Positions 1-7,436 of a DNA stretch of 20,281 nucleotides are shown piece after piece. The stretch comes from Alectryocaccomicrobium faecavium. GTDB lineage: Bacteria; Bacillota; Clostridia; Christensenellales; Aristaeellaceae. The notes beneath the pieces are model-generated. The model had not been told where the DNA came from and made no database searches. It worked only from the letters and a program-made list of their open reading frames with translations. The stretch is from contig DVOT01000063.1 in NCBI GenBank assembly GCA_018713425.1, positions 1-20,281 on the forward strand, read 5' to 3'. Position 1 is the stretch's first letter. Each line of letters begins with the position of its first letter. The position numbers were made by a program, and so were the translations under genes.

Positions 1-15
1 GGGGCTGTGAAAAAA
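1..15 (+). repeat. Left terminal inverted repeat of the IS
   Basis: GGGGCTGTGAAAAAA, perfectly complementary to the right end at 1773-1787. A further copy in the same orientation as this one (14 bp) occurs at 1749-1762. Confidence 0.85.
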
Positions 16-33
16 AGGAGCAATAAAAAAAGA

Positions 34-72
34 GGATTTGGCGCCGAAGAGAGGCGCTAAATCCCCTTTTTT
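34..72. terminator. Bidirectional terminator at the IS left end
   Basis: The arms GGATTTGGCGCC (34-45) and GGCGCTAAATCC (53-64) form a 12-bp stem with one G-U pair and a 7-base loop. The stem is followed by CC and six T (67-72). On the opposite strand the stem is followed by TC and a run of seven T (complement of 25-31). It should block outside transcription from entering the transposase gene and antisense transcripts from leaving, a common insulation device in insertion sequences. Confidence 0.75.
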
Positions 73-73
73 G

Positions 74-82
74 TGGTATAAT
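74..82 (+). promoter_or_regulatory. Extended -10 promoter of the transposase
   Basis: TGGTATAAT (74-82) is a perfect extended -10 box (TGn plus TATAAT). No -35 match is seen 17 bp upstream, where the terminator stem lies. Transcription would begin near 89-91, immediately before the ATG at 92, so the mRNA would have almost no leader. Confidence 0.6.
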
Positions 83-91
83 TTACTTGAG

Positions 92-1666
92 ATGAACACC
101 ATACCACAAGAGTATTATACACCAAAGCAGGGAAGAATTCCAGTATTTCTTTCAGAATTTCTTTCGGTAACTGACCCGGTTATGGTATTCGACCGATTCA
201 TGGAGGGAATCGAAGTAAGCAAGTACCTGACAGACGTCCTGAAGCATTGGAGGGGAAGGAGCAGGTATAATCCGGTCGACATGCTAAAAACGGTGCTGTT
301 CGCCTTTGCGGACAAAGGATACTGCTCTCTGCGCGAACTGGAAGAGAATTGCAAAGTGAACATACGGTACATGTACCTGATGAACTGGGAAATGCCGTCG
401 TATCGCACTTTCGGCTACTTCATCCAGGAAGTGCTGGCAGACAAGATCGAAGAGATTTTCCGGGACATCAATGAGGCCATATTTAAGGCCGAACATGTGG
501 ACTTGTCGCACATCTACATTGACGGAACAAAGCTGGAAGCAAATGCGAACCGGTATTCATGGGTGTGGAAGAAGGCGACGGAGAAGTCCAGGTACCGGCT
601 ATTCGCAAAAATCACAGCGTTGCTGAATGAAATGAATGCGGAGCTTCGCTGGAGCGGCCTACAGATGGAGACGAACGAGGAATATGTGCCGGAGTATTTG
701 GAAGAACTGCTATCGGGGTATGCCCGGCTGTATCAACTGGAGGAAGAGAGTTTTGTGCATGGCAAAGGCAGGCACAAGACAGTTCAGCAGCGCCGGTACG
801 AGCAGCTCAGGGGATGCAAGCAAAAGCTGGAGGCGTATCGCGAGAAGCTGACCATCTGCGGCAAAGAGCGCAATAGCTATGCCAAGACAGATCCCTGTGC
901 CACCTTCATGCAGCTGAAAAAGGACTACATGGGCAACGGGCAACTACTGCCCGCTTACAACGTTCAGATTGGCGTGGCGGATGAGTATATTGCCGTGGCG
1001 GACGTAAAGCAGTACCGATCCGACGTGGACTGTTTTGTGCCTCTGATGGAGAAATTCCACAGCTTGTATGGGATCTATCCCGAATATCCCGTGGCAGATG
1101 CTGGGTACGGTTCGTATAACAATTATCTGTACTGTGAACAGCATGGAATGAAAAAGTACATGAAGTTCACGATGTACGATAAGGAAAGGAAGGACAAGCG
1201 GTACCGGGAAAATCCCTACCGGGCCGAAAACTTCCGTATAGATGCAGAGGGGATGATGCGTTGTCCGAACGGGAAAGGGTTTCACTTCCGGTACAGGAGG
1301 GCAGTCAAAGGGAACCAATATGGGCGGCAGGAGGAAATCTACGAGTGCGAGGACTGCAGCGGCTGTCCGTATGCGGAGCAATGCAAGAAAACGGCAAGAA
1401 ATCGCACAGTGCGAATCAATGCGGAACTGACGGCAATGCATCGCGAGGTAGTGGAGAATCTAGGCAGTATCCAGGGAGCGTTGCTGAGAATGAACCGCAG
1501 CATCCAGGCCGAGGGAACCTTTGGGATTTTGAAATATGACCGGCGGTATAAGCGTATCGTTCGCAGAGGGCTGGATTCTGTCAAGCTAGAGGTTTTTTTA
1601 GTTTCTATCGGGCACAATCTCTATAAGTACTACAACAAAACGATAAAAAGAAAGCTCGCAGCTTAA
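92..1666 (+). CDS. IS1182-family DDE transposase
   Basis: This cytosolic transposase (524 residues from the ATG at 92) should carry out cut-and-paste or copy-out movement of the element. It has the N-terminal DUF772-like region found in IS1182/IS5-group transposases (residues about 15-110, with RYNPVDMLKTVLFAF). A DDE catalytic core follows: D144 in YIDGTKLEAN, D336 in VADAGYGS and E474 in QAEGTFGILKYDRRY. A Cys cluster (C419, C422, C425, C431) between the second Asp and the Glu is also usual for the family. A TTG at 38 would extend the frame by 18 codons, but it lies inside the terminator hairpin and upstream of the only promoter, so ATG 92 is preferred although no Shine-Dalgarno is visible. 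The frame is intact, so the element may be active. Confidence 0.88.
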   Translation: MNTIPQEYYTPKQGRIPVFLSEFLSVTDPVMVFDRFMEGIEVSKYLTDVLKHWRGRSRYNPVDMLKTVLFAFADKGYCSLRELEENCKVNIRYMYLMNWEMPSYRTFGYFIQEVLADKIEEIFRDINEAIFKAEHVDLSHIYIDGTKLEANANRYSWVWKKATEKSRYRLFAKITALLNEMNAELRWSGLQMETNEEYVPEYLEELLSGYARLYQLEEESFVHGKGRHKTVQQRRYEQLRGCKQKLEAYREKLTICGKERNSYAKTDPCATFMQLKKDYMGNGQLLPAYNVQIGVADEYIAVADVKQYRSDVDCFVPLMEKFHSLYGIYPEYPVADAGYGSYNNYLYCEQHGMKKYMKFTMYDKERKDKRYRENPYRAENFRIDAEGMMRCPNGKGFHFRYRRAVKGNQYGRQEEIYECEDCSGCPYAEQCKKTARNRTVRINAELTAMHREVVENLGSIQGALLRMNRSIQAEGTFGILKYDRRYKRIVRRGLDSVKLEVFLVSIGHNLYKYYNKTIKRKLAA

Positions 1667-1748
1667 GTCCCCCTAAAGCTGCTTCATTGGGGGTAAGGGG
1701 GTCTTTACGCCTTTTTTCCTTTCCCTTGCGTTTTTCCCTGTTGAATCG

Positions 1749-1787
1749 GGGGCTGTGAAAAATCTTCTGTTGTTTTTTCACAGCCCC
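1749..1787 (+). terminator. Hairpin at the IS right end, built from two facing repeat copies
   Basis: GGGGCTGTGAAAAA (1749-1762) faces TTTTTTCACAGCCCC (1773-1787) across a 10-base loop, forming a 14-bp perfect stem. On the plus strand it is followed by a weak T-rich tail (AATTTGTTTT). On the minus strand no T run follows, so it is a poor terminator for glyS. It may end the transposase transcript, or it may be part of the transposase recognition site. Confidence 0.5.
1773..1787 (-). repeat. Right terminal inverted repeat of the IS
   Basis: TTTTTTCACAGCCCC, the reverse complement of bases 1-15. The next base outside is A at 1788, and the glyS stop codon (complement of TTA, 1796-1798) follows. 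Confidence 0.85.
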
Positions 1788-1795
1788 AATTTGTT

Positions 1796-3184
1796 TTAGA
1801 AATCGATCTTCTGATCGATATAAGCGGCGAGGCCTTCGATGGCGACGAGTTCTTGCTGCATGGTATCGCGGTCGCGCACGGTGACTTTGCCGGTTTCCAG
1901 CGTATCGAAGTCCACGGTGATGCACAGGGGCGTGCCCGCCTCGTCCTGCCGGCGGTAGCGCTTGCCAATGGAGCCGGTTTCGTCGTAATCCACCATAAAG
2001 CGTTTGGCGAGCATGCCATACACTTCGCGCGCCTTGTCGCCCAGCTTGTTCTTTTGCAGGGGCAGCACGGCCGCCTTGAACGGCGCGAGCGCCGGGTGCA
2101 GGTGCAGCACCACGCGCGTGTCGCCGCCTTCGAGCTCTTCCTCTTCGTAAGCGTCGCACAGGAAGGCCAGCGCGGCGCGGTCCACGCCCAGCGAAGGCTC
2201 GATGCAATAGGGGATAAAGCGCTCGTTGGTCACGGGATCGAGGTATTCCATGTTTTCGCCAGAATGCTCCTGGTGCTGCTTGAGGTCGTAATCCGTGCGG
2301 TCGGCCACGCCCCACAGCTCGCCCCAGCCGAAGGGGAACAGATACTCAAAGTCCGTGGTGGCCTTGGAATAGAAGGCCAGTTCCTCCGGGTCGTGGTCGC
2401 GCAGGCGCAGGTGCTCTTCCTTCATGCCCAGGGAGAGCAGCCAGTCGCGGCAGAAGCCGCGCCAATAGGCAAACCATTCCAGATCTTCGCCCGGACGGGT
2501 GAAGAATTCCAGTTCCATCTGCTCGAATTCGCGCGTGCGGAAGGTGAAGTTGCCGGGCGTGATCTCGTTGCGGAAGGATTTGCCGATCTGGCAGATGCCC
2601 GCGGGCAGCTTTTTGCGCGTGGTGCGCATCACGTTTTTGAAATTGACGAAGATGCCCTGCGCGGTCTCGGGGCGCAGGTACAGCTCGGAAGCGCTGTCCT
2701 CCGTCACGCCCTGGAAGGTTTTGAACATCATGTTGAACTGGCGAATGCCGGTGAAATCCTTTTTGCCGCACACCGGGCAGGGAATGCCGTGCTCGGCGAT
2801 GTAGGATTCCATCTTTTCGTTGCTCCAGCCGTCGGCCTGCACCTCTTCGCCGTGCGCGGCGCAGAAATCCTCAATCAGCTTGTCCGCGCGGAAACGGGCC
2901 TTGCAAGCCTTGCAATCCATCAGCGGATCGTTGAAGCCGCCCACATGCCCGGAAGCCACCCACACTTCGCGGTTCATCAAAATCGCGCAGTCCACGCCCG
3001 TGTTGTAGGGATTTTCCTGCACGAATTTGCGCCACCAGGCGCGCTTGACGTTGTTTTTGAATTCCACGCCCAGCGGGCCATAATCCCAGGTGTTGGCCAG
3101 GCCGCCGTAAATTTCGGAGCCTGCGAAGATGAAGCCCCGGTTTTTGCACAGGGCGACGAGTTTGTCCATCGTGAGCGAAGCCAT
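1796..3184 (-). CDS. glyS: Glycyl-tRNA synthetase, dimeric class II type
   Basis: Charges tRNA-Gly with glycine in the cytosol (ATP to AMP plus PPi). The 462 residues match the usual length of the eukaryote-like alpha2 bacterial enzyme, not the alpha2beta2 GlyQ/GlyS type. Visible features are motif 1 region near 30-60 (WDYGPLGVEFKNN), an insertion with zinc-finger-like CKAC (91-94) and CPVC (136-139), motif 2 with FRNEI and RTREFEQME (about 204-224), and motif 3 EPSLGVDRA (329-337). The C-terminal anticodon-binding domain occupies about 355-462. The frame is open 80 codons further upstream, but the ATG at 3184 has GGAGG 8 bases before it and a promoter just behind, and it fits the family start. 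There is no T-box-like leader. An IS lies directly downstream. Confidence 0.96.
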   Translation of the reverse strand: MASLTMDKLVALCKNRGFIFAGSEIYGGLANTWDYGPLGVEFKNNVKRAWWRKFVQENPYNTGVDCAILMNREVWVASGHVGGFNDPLMDCKACKARFRADKLIEDFCAAHGEEVQADGWSNEKMESYIAEHGIPCPVCGKKDFTGIRQFNMMFKTFQGVTEDSASELYLRPETAQGIFVNFKNVMRTTRKKLPAGICQIGKSFRNEITPGNFTFRTREFEQMELEFFTRPGEDLEWFAYWRGFCRDWLLSLGMKEEHLRLRDHDPEELAFYSKATTDFEYLFPFGWGELWGVADRTDYDLKQHQEHSGENMEYLDPVTNERFIPYCIEPSLGVDRAALAFLCDAYEEEELEGGDTRVVLHLHPALAPFKAAVLPLQKNKLGDKAREVYGMLAKRFMVDYDETGSIGKRYRRQDEAGTPLCITVDFDTLETGKVTVRDRDTMQQELVAIEGLAAYIDQKIDF

Positions 3185-3218
3185 ACTTCCGCCTCCATTA
3201 TCCGAAAAATCTCTTCTT

Positions 3219-3247
3219 ATCATAGCAGGAACCGGGAATTTTCGCAA
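3219..3247 (-). promoter_or_regulatory. glyS promoter
   Basis: On the minus strand TTGCGA (complement of 3242-3247), a 17-bp spacer and TATGAT (complement of 3219-3224). The start would be near 3212, giving a leader of about 28 bases with SD GGAGG at 3192-3196. That leader is too short for a T-box riboswitch. Confidence 0.75.
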
Positions 3248-3507
3248 GGCAAATGCGTTAAATTCTCGCAGATGGTGGATAAGTTCGCCAGAAGAAGCAA
3301 GTGAGCTGTAATTCGCAAGGGGCTTTGCTGCACCATTGTTTGCAAGGTTCTCCATATTCCCATGGTTCCGCGCCATTTGTTCCTGCCATAGACAGCCTTC
3401 ATGTGCTAAGCTATTGGAGATCAAAGTTTTTTTGCTAATATTTTTCAGTATCCAGATGAAATTCTATATATCGTTTTGCAGGCTATAAAATACCAAAACT
3501 AAATGCC
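3248..3507. other. Gap between glyS promoter and operon terminator
   Basis: No convincing gene, RNA gene or repeat is seen. The open frames here are continuations of glyS upstream of its real start, or short antisense frames without ribosome binding sites. The DNA becomes AT-rich from about 3420 towards the terminator. Confidence 0.6.
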
Positions 3508-3552
3508 AAAAAGCACAAACAGAGTCAAAGAGAGGCTCCGTTTGTGCTTTTT
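3508..3552 (-). terminator. Terminator of the amino-sugar operon
   Basis: The arms AAAAAGCACAAAC (3508-3520) and GTTTGTGCTTTTT (3540-3552) form a 13-bp stem, extended inward by GAG/CTC after one mismatch. On the minus strand the stem ends in TTTTT. It lies about 120 bases past the GH42 stop codon, so the final mRNA would carry a 3' tail of that length. The symmetrical A and T tracts make it usable on both strands. Confidence 0.75.
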
Positions 3553-3672
3553 AGCACGAATGAAAAAATTCCTGCCACGCCTGCCTATGTGCATCTAACG
3601 TCAACGGGGCCCGGTAGTTGCGCATGCCCGCACCGCTTTTACCGGACAAAATGCTTTTCACGTGCGTGCCGT

Positions 3673-5793
3673 TTACGCTTCGGACGCTTCCGCGATCAAC
3701 ATTACCGCATCCCAAGCGCTTAGCTCCAAGGAGATCTGTGCGCCTTCCTGCGTGTAGAGCGTGGAAAATTTTGCGTTCAACAAGGGATAAATCTTTTGAG
3801 CGCCAGGAATGCGCGCAATGAGTTGACGCGGCTCATAGCCTGGATTCACAATTGTATAAATGCGCTTACCATTTTGCCCGTGCAACACTTGCGTACTAAT
3901 GGGGCATTCATCGCCATCGTCCCATGCCTCCAATTCAATCATGCTCTCAATTCCTGCGCCAGCAAGTATACCCTTAATTTTATCGCGCAATATGCGTCTG
4001 GGCTGCGCGCAATATCCGGCAAATGCGGGCCACGCAAGCGCATGCGCGCACCCTTTCCCATATTGGTTCACGATCCACAGTGGATATTGGCCCAACATTT
4101 CTTCTACCATTCCACCCTCAGAAACCAAAATATCCAGGCAATCTTCCGTTTGTACACCCCAATCGTTAGAGGGAATTTGCGATGAATGTTCCAGGTAAAG
4201 CAAATCCACCCGCTGCGTGCCGAATATCTCTCGGAATTTTCCGCCTGGAAGCGTTTCATAGCATATACCGTTCAACCGTTTCATTGCCAAGCAGTGATCC
4301 GCCAGCAATATACCGCCTTCCTGCACAAACCGTGCAATCTCTTCAATCACATCCTCATCCATGGCATAAGCAAATGGCAAAATCAAAGCTTTGTATTGCG
4401 AGAGCTCTCCAGCCAAAATGCTTTCTTCGTGAATAAGGCGCGGTGTGATGCGGGCGTCGAACAGCAAGCGCAACGCGCCCTGCACAGATTTTCCCAGCAT
4501 GCTTCCCAAACGGTCGCCTTTGCTGGTGTGCGCAGCATGCGTAGAATACAGGACCGCAACCTCGGCCTTGCGCTGGGCATGGAGAATTTCTTCCCAATCC
4601 TGCCCCAGCTGGCGCGTTAAATCGCCAATCGCATAAGCGCGCGGCAGCGGCACTCCATCCGCACGGCAAATTCCAAACGTGCCACCTTCATAATCGGAAA
4701 GTCGTGGGCGATAGCACCAATAAAGAACGCCACGACTCCCACCGCCTACAGCCTGGATCCCTTCCGCACGAATTTCTGCGCAACCAGGCGTGCGCTTATC
4801 ATAATAAGGATAGCGCGGCCCACCCAGAGCTTCCACTACAAACGTTGTTTTGCCCAAAGGCTTAGCAATACTGTCGGCAACGGTCATGACAATGTCTGTA
4901 TCCAAACCCGGGCGGCAATAATTGCTTATGCCCACAATATCCGCTGTCTCCGCCAGCAGCCACAAATCATTGCAAATGGCATCCCAGCCGATATAGCAAA
5001 ACAACTCCACAATTGTCGGCTGCGTCGCCCCACACTGCTTGAAAATTTTATCTGCATTTTTGATGTGCGTGGCAAAATTTTCATCCATAAACCGCGCAAA
5101 GTCGCTCCATGATGCATACGACCCTTTGTGGCCCAAAGCGTCCCGCGGCGGAAGCACGCCCACAAAATCCGTCCACATGGCCGGGCCTTCGTTGCCCCAG
5201 GCTGCGTTCAAATTTTCAATTGTACCATATTTTTCTTTGAGCCAGCACCGGAATCGCGCAAGGGTGTGCTCGCAATAGCAAATGGGCTTCCCTGTATCGC
5301 TCGTCAGCATTGGCTCGCCCCATATAACCCAGCCTGCCACGCGCGAATCGCCAGCATAATGCGTGGCCAATGCGCAAAGATAGCGCCGCGCGTACATTTG
5401 ATACCACGGATCATCCATGCACGCCACCACGTATTCGCTCCTTATAGGATTGCCATATCCATCGCTATCGACCATACCACGCCCGCGGTATTCTTCCTGC
5501 ATCCAGCGCGGCATATAATACCCGACGCCGTTTTGCGTTGCCACATTAAACACCAGGGATATTCCATATTTTTGGCACAGCTGCGCCAGATAATCTGTCT
5601 GCGAAAAATCGAACTCACCTTTTTTCTTTTCAATGCGCCACCATTCGGTAAAGGCATGGATGCAGGTATAGCCCATCTCTGCCATATTTCGTACATCGCT
5701 TTCCCAAGAGGACATATCCACGTATTTCGTGCGGCAAAATGGGGCATACATAGCGCCCATCATAATTTTCCTATCAGAAATCAATTTTGCCAT
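3673..5793 (-). CDS. GH42-type beta-galactosidase-like glycoside hydrolase, cytosolic
   Basis: Probably removes a terminal beta-linked sugar, classically galactose, from an imported oligosaccharide. There is no signal peptide, so it acts inside the cell. The 706 residues fit GH42 length. An N-terminal TIM barrel (about 10-390) carries the acid/base candidate E160 in GWVIWGEP and the nucleophile candidate E321 in TTFVVEALGG. A beta-galactosidase trimerisation-like domain (about 410-620, from EVAVLYSTHAA) and a small C-terminal beta domain follow. ATG at 5793 has AGGAGAGG five bases upstream. It is the last gene of the operon, 18 bases after nanE. Substrate is uncertain: the neighbouring enzymes all handle N-acetylated hexosamines, so it may cleave a Gal-HexNAc or other HexNAc glycoside rather than lactose. 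Confidence 0.82.
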   Translation of the reverse strand: MAKLISDRKIMMGAMYAPFCRTKYVDMSSWESDVRNMAEMGYTCIHAFTEWWRIEKKKGEFDFSQTDYLAQLCQKYGISLVFNVATQNGVGYYMPRWMQEEYRGRGMVDSDGYGNPIRSEYVVACMDDPWYQMYARRYLCALATHYAGDSRVAGWVIWGEPMLTSDTGKPICYCEHTLARFRCWLKEKYGTIENLNAAWGNEGPAMWTDFVGVLPPRDALGHKGSYASWSDFARFMDENFATHIKNADKIFKQCGATQPTIVELFCYIGWDAICNDLWLLAETADIVGISNYCRPGLDTDIVMTVADSIAKPLGKTTFVVEALGGPRYPYYDKRTPGCAEIRAEGIQAVGGGSRGVLYWCYRPRLSDYEGGTFGICRADGVPLPRAYAIGDLTRQLGQDWEEILHAQRKAEVAVLYSTHAAHTSKGDRLGSMLGKSVQGALRLLFDARITPRLIHEESILAGELSQYKALILPFAYAMDEDVIEEIARFVQEGGILLADHCLAMKRLNGICYETLPGGKFREIFGTQRVDLLYLEHSSQIPSNDWGVQTEDCLDILVSEGGMVEEMLGQYPLWIVNQYGKGCAHALAWPAFAGYCAQPRRILRDKIKGILAGAGIESMIELEAWDDGDECPISTQVLHGQNGKRIYTIVNPGYEPRQLIARIPGAQKIYPLLNAKFSTLYTQEGAQISLELSAWDAVMLIAEASEA

Positions 5794-5811
5794 AAGAGCC
5801 TCTCCTTCATT

Positions 5812-6507
5812 TTAATGCCCATCTTCGCAGCAGCCTTGCATAAAATATACCGTAATAGCCATAGGATTCGTAATAGCCTTGCCAATTACAACGGCATGTA
5901 CGCCCATTTGAAATGCTTTCCGCACGTCTTCCAATTTCCAAAACCGCCCTTCCGCGACAATGGGCACGCAAATCTTCGGATCGGACAGCAATTGCTTCAG
6001 CAGAAAAAAGTCCGGTTGGTAACGGTCGGCAGACGCATACGGCATACCCGGCATATATCCGGAAAGCGTCGTGCTTACCGCATCTACTCCAATTTGCACG
6101 GCATGCCGCGCCTCTTCCACAGTGCTAATATCCGCCATTACCGGGACATCGTACTCTGTATGCACTTTACGAACGATTTCCCCGGCGTTTTCGCGCAAGG
6201 TATCCGGCGCAAAGGTGGCGTCTATCGCCAGAATATCCGCGCCTGCGCGCAAAACTTCTGCCGCGCTGGCATATGTAGGCGTGATCACCACTCGTCCCTG
6301 TGCGTTTTTTATTTTATTGATACCAATGATAGGAATTGCGACCTGCTCCCGAATGGCGGCTATGTCTTCAACTCCGTTGGCTCGGATAGCCTGTGCGCCG
6401 CCCATTTCTGCCGCTTTTGCCATTCGCGCCAGCGCAGCGCTGTTCCTCAGCGGATTGCCTTCCAACGCCTGGCAGGAAACGATCAATCCCTTCGGGAATT
6501 TTCGCAT
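5812..6507 (-). CDS. nanE: N-acetylmannosamine-6-phosphate 2-epimerase
   Basis: Converts ManNAc-6-P to GlcNAc-6-P in the cytosol. The 231 residues match the NanE TIM-barrel family: the start MRKFPKGLIVSCQALEGNPL, the IRANG segment, a catalytic-lysine segment (GINKIKN, the Lys ten residues before ITPT as in characterised NanE), VMADIST and VAEGRFW towards the end. An in-frame ATG exists seven codons upstream, but AAGGAGGT falls inside that extension and sits 7 bases before the ATG at 6507, which decides the start. It overlaps the kinase gene by 25 bp, implying translational coupling. There is no sialic acid lyase gene nearby, so ManNAc must arrive by another route. Confidence 0.9.
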   Translation of the reverse strand: MRKFPKGLIVSCQALEGNPLRNSAALARMAKAAEMGGAQAIRANGVEDIAAIREQVAIPIIGINKIKNAQGRVVITPTYASAAEVLRAGADILAIDATFAPDTLRENAGEIVRKVHTEYDVPVMADISTVEEARHAVQIGVDAVSTTLSGYMPGMPYASADRYQPDFFLLKQLLSDPKICVPIVAEGRFWKLEDVRKAFQMGVHAVVIGKAITNPMAITVYFMQGCCEDGH

Positions 6508-7436
6508 CCAGCATACCTCCTTTGCCATTCTACAGCTCTCTCCAGCGCGCCATATGCAAGATTGGCTCCGCCTATTCGCAGAGCGCGCCCAAGCCGCTTT
6601 TCAAAAGCGGGTTGCCAAAGGCACGCGCAATTTGTGAGGCCTCCCATCGCCAGCGGAACTCCATCCGGCAAACCCACGGCACACAGCGCTCGTTCTACAG
6701 TGTCTGCCATTGCGCGCCCCGCCTCCGCAAAAAGGGCCGCCAGCGCAGTATCACCTTCCAGCGCATATTTTGCAGCCATTTTGCACCACGCGGCTACGCG
6801 CTCGCGCGAAAGTGGGAACAACCTCTCGCGAACCTTGTCGCGCGCGCACATCAATGCAGAACCGGTTTCCTGTGCCGTAAAAGGTGTTTCCCTACCAGTT
6901 ACCATGCTCGCAAAATGCGAAAGCGGCTGCCTTTCTTCTAAAGCGCATAGCGCTATCTGCAACGCGCGTTCACCAATCCAATAGCCGCTTCCTCTATCAC
7001 CCATGTTTGCACCCCAGCCATCCGCGATAAACCTCCCCTTAGAGCTGTAGGAAATTGCAATCGCCCCCGTACCCGCTAGGAGAACGGCGTCCGCCCCATG
7101 AGCGCGCCCAATTTGCTCCGCCAACACGCCCGAAGACTCGCGGTGCACCTCAACATGCGCGGCCGGAAAGATCCTGTGCAAGGCGCTTCGCATCTGCTGT
7201 TCATTCTTACCACCCAAATTTACAACGACGCAGCCGATTTCTTCCGCACGCAGCGCCGCTTCCCGCAGTATCCGTTCCATCGCATCCTCTAGTGGCTGCA
7301 ATGCCGCACATGCGTCATCGTGGGCTACTCCCAATCCATCGAAATGCGCTTCCGCAATAACGCGCTTATGTAAATCTGCAATCAACGCAAAAGATTTTGT
7401 TCCACCGGTATCCAAAGCCATAGCGTACAGCGTCAT
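6483..7436 (-). CDS. BadF/BcrA-type N-acetylhexosamine kinase (MurK/NAGK-like)
   Basis: Likely phosphorylates an N-acetylated amino sugar (GlcNAc, MurNAc or ManNAc) at O6 with ATP. The 317 residues show the ASKHA fold signatures: phosphate-1 loop ALDTGGTKS (7-15), adenosine/phosphate-2 segment LLAGTG (119-124) and the family motif GDRGSGYWIG (146-155). Family members include the MurNAc/GlcNAc kinase MurK of Clostridium acetobutylicum and human GlcNAc kinase. The usual catalytic Asp before the AGTG segment appears to be Glu here (E100 in HRESSGV). Its ATG overlaps the murQ stop codon as ATGA, and its end overlaps nanE by 25 bp. Placement between an etherase and an epimerase suggests it feeds one or both. 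Exact substrate unknown. Confidence 0.82.
   Translation of the reverse strand: MTLYAMALDTGGTKSFALIADLHKRVIAEAHFDGLGVAHDDACAALQPLEDAMERILREAALRAEEIGCVVVNLGGKNEQQMRSALHRIFPAAHVEVHRESSGVLAEQIGRAHGADAVLLAGTGAIAISYSSKGRFIADGWGANMGDRGSGYWIGERALQIALCALEERQPLSHFASMVTGRETPFTAQETGSALMCARDKVRERLFPLSRERVAAWCKMAAKYALEGDTALAALFAEAGRAMADTVERALCAVGLPDGVPLAMGGLTNCACLWQPAFEKRLGRALRIGGANLAYGALERAVEWQRRYAGCENSRRD

Larger units (their letters stand above)
1..1787 (+). mobile_element. Complete IS1182-family insertion sequence
   Basis: The element runs from the first base of the window to 1787. Its left end GGGGCTGTGAAAAAA (1-15) is the exact reverse complement of TTTTTTCACAGCCCC at 1773-1787, giving 15-bp terminal inverted repeats. 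Between them lie a hairpin terminator, an extended -10 promoter, one intact transposase gene and a second hairpin. The right end sits 8 bp past the glyS stop codon. The left flank is outside the window, so a target duplication cannot be checked. The window beginning exactly at an IS end suggests an assembly break at a multicopy repeat, which is inference. Family assignment rests on the transposase. Confidence 0.85.

Noticed and set aside
38..91. TTG start extending the transposase
   Set aside because: The codon lies within the terminator stem and upstream of the only promoter; ATG 92 fits better.
3185..3215. T-box riboswitch ahead of glyS
   Set aside because: The predicted leader is about 28 bases, far too short, and no T-box sequence is present.
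1853..3304. Long open frame on the plus strand opposite glyS
   Set aside because: It is a mirror of a GC-rich gene, has no family motif, no SD and low-complexity His/Ala/Leu-rich composition.
3185..3424. N-terminal extension of glycyl-tRNA synthetase
   Set aside because: The promoter at 3219-3247 and SD at 3192-3196 lie inside the extension, and the family does not have it.
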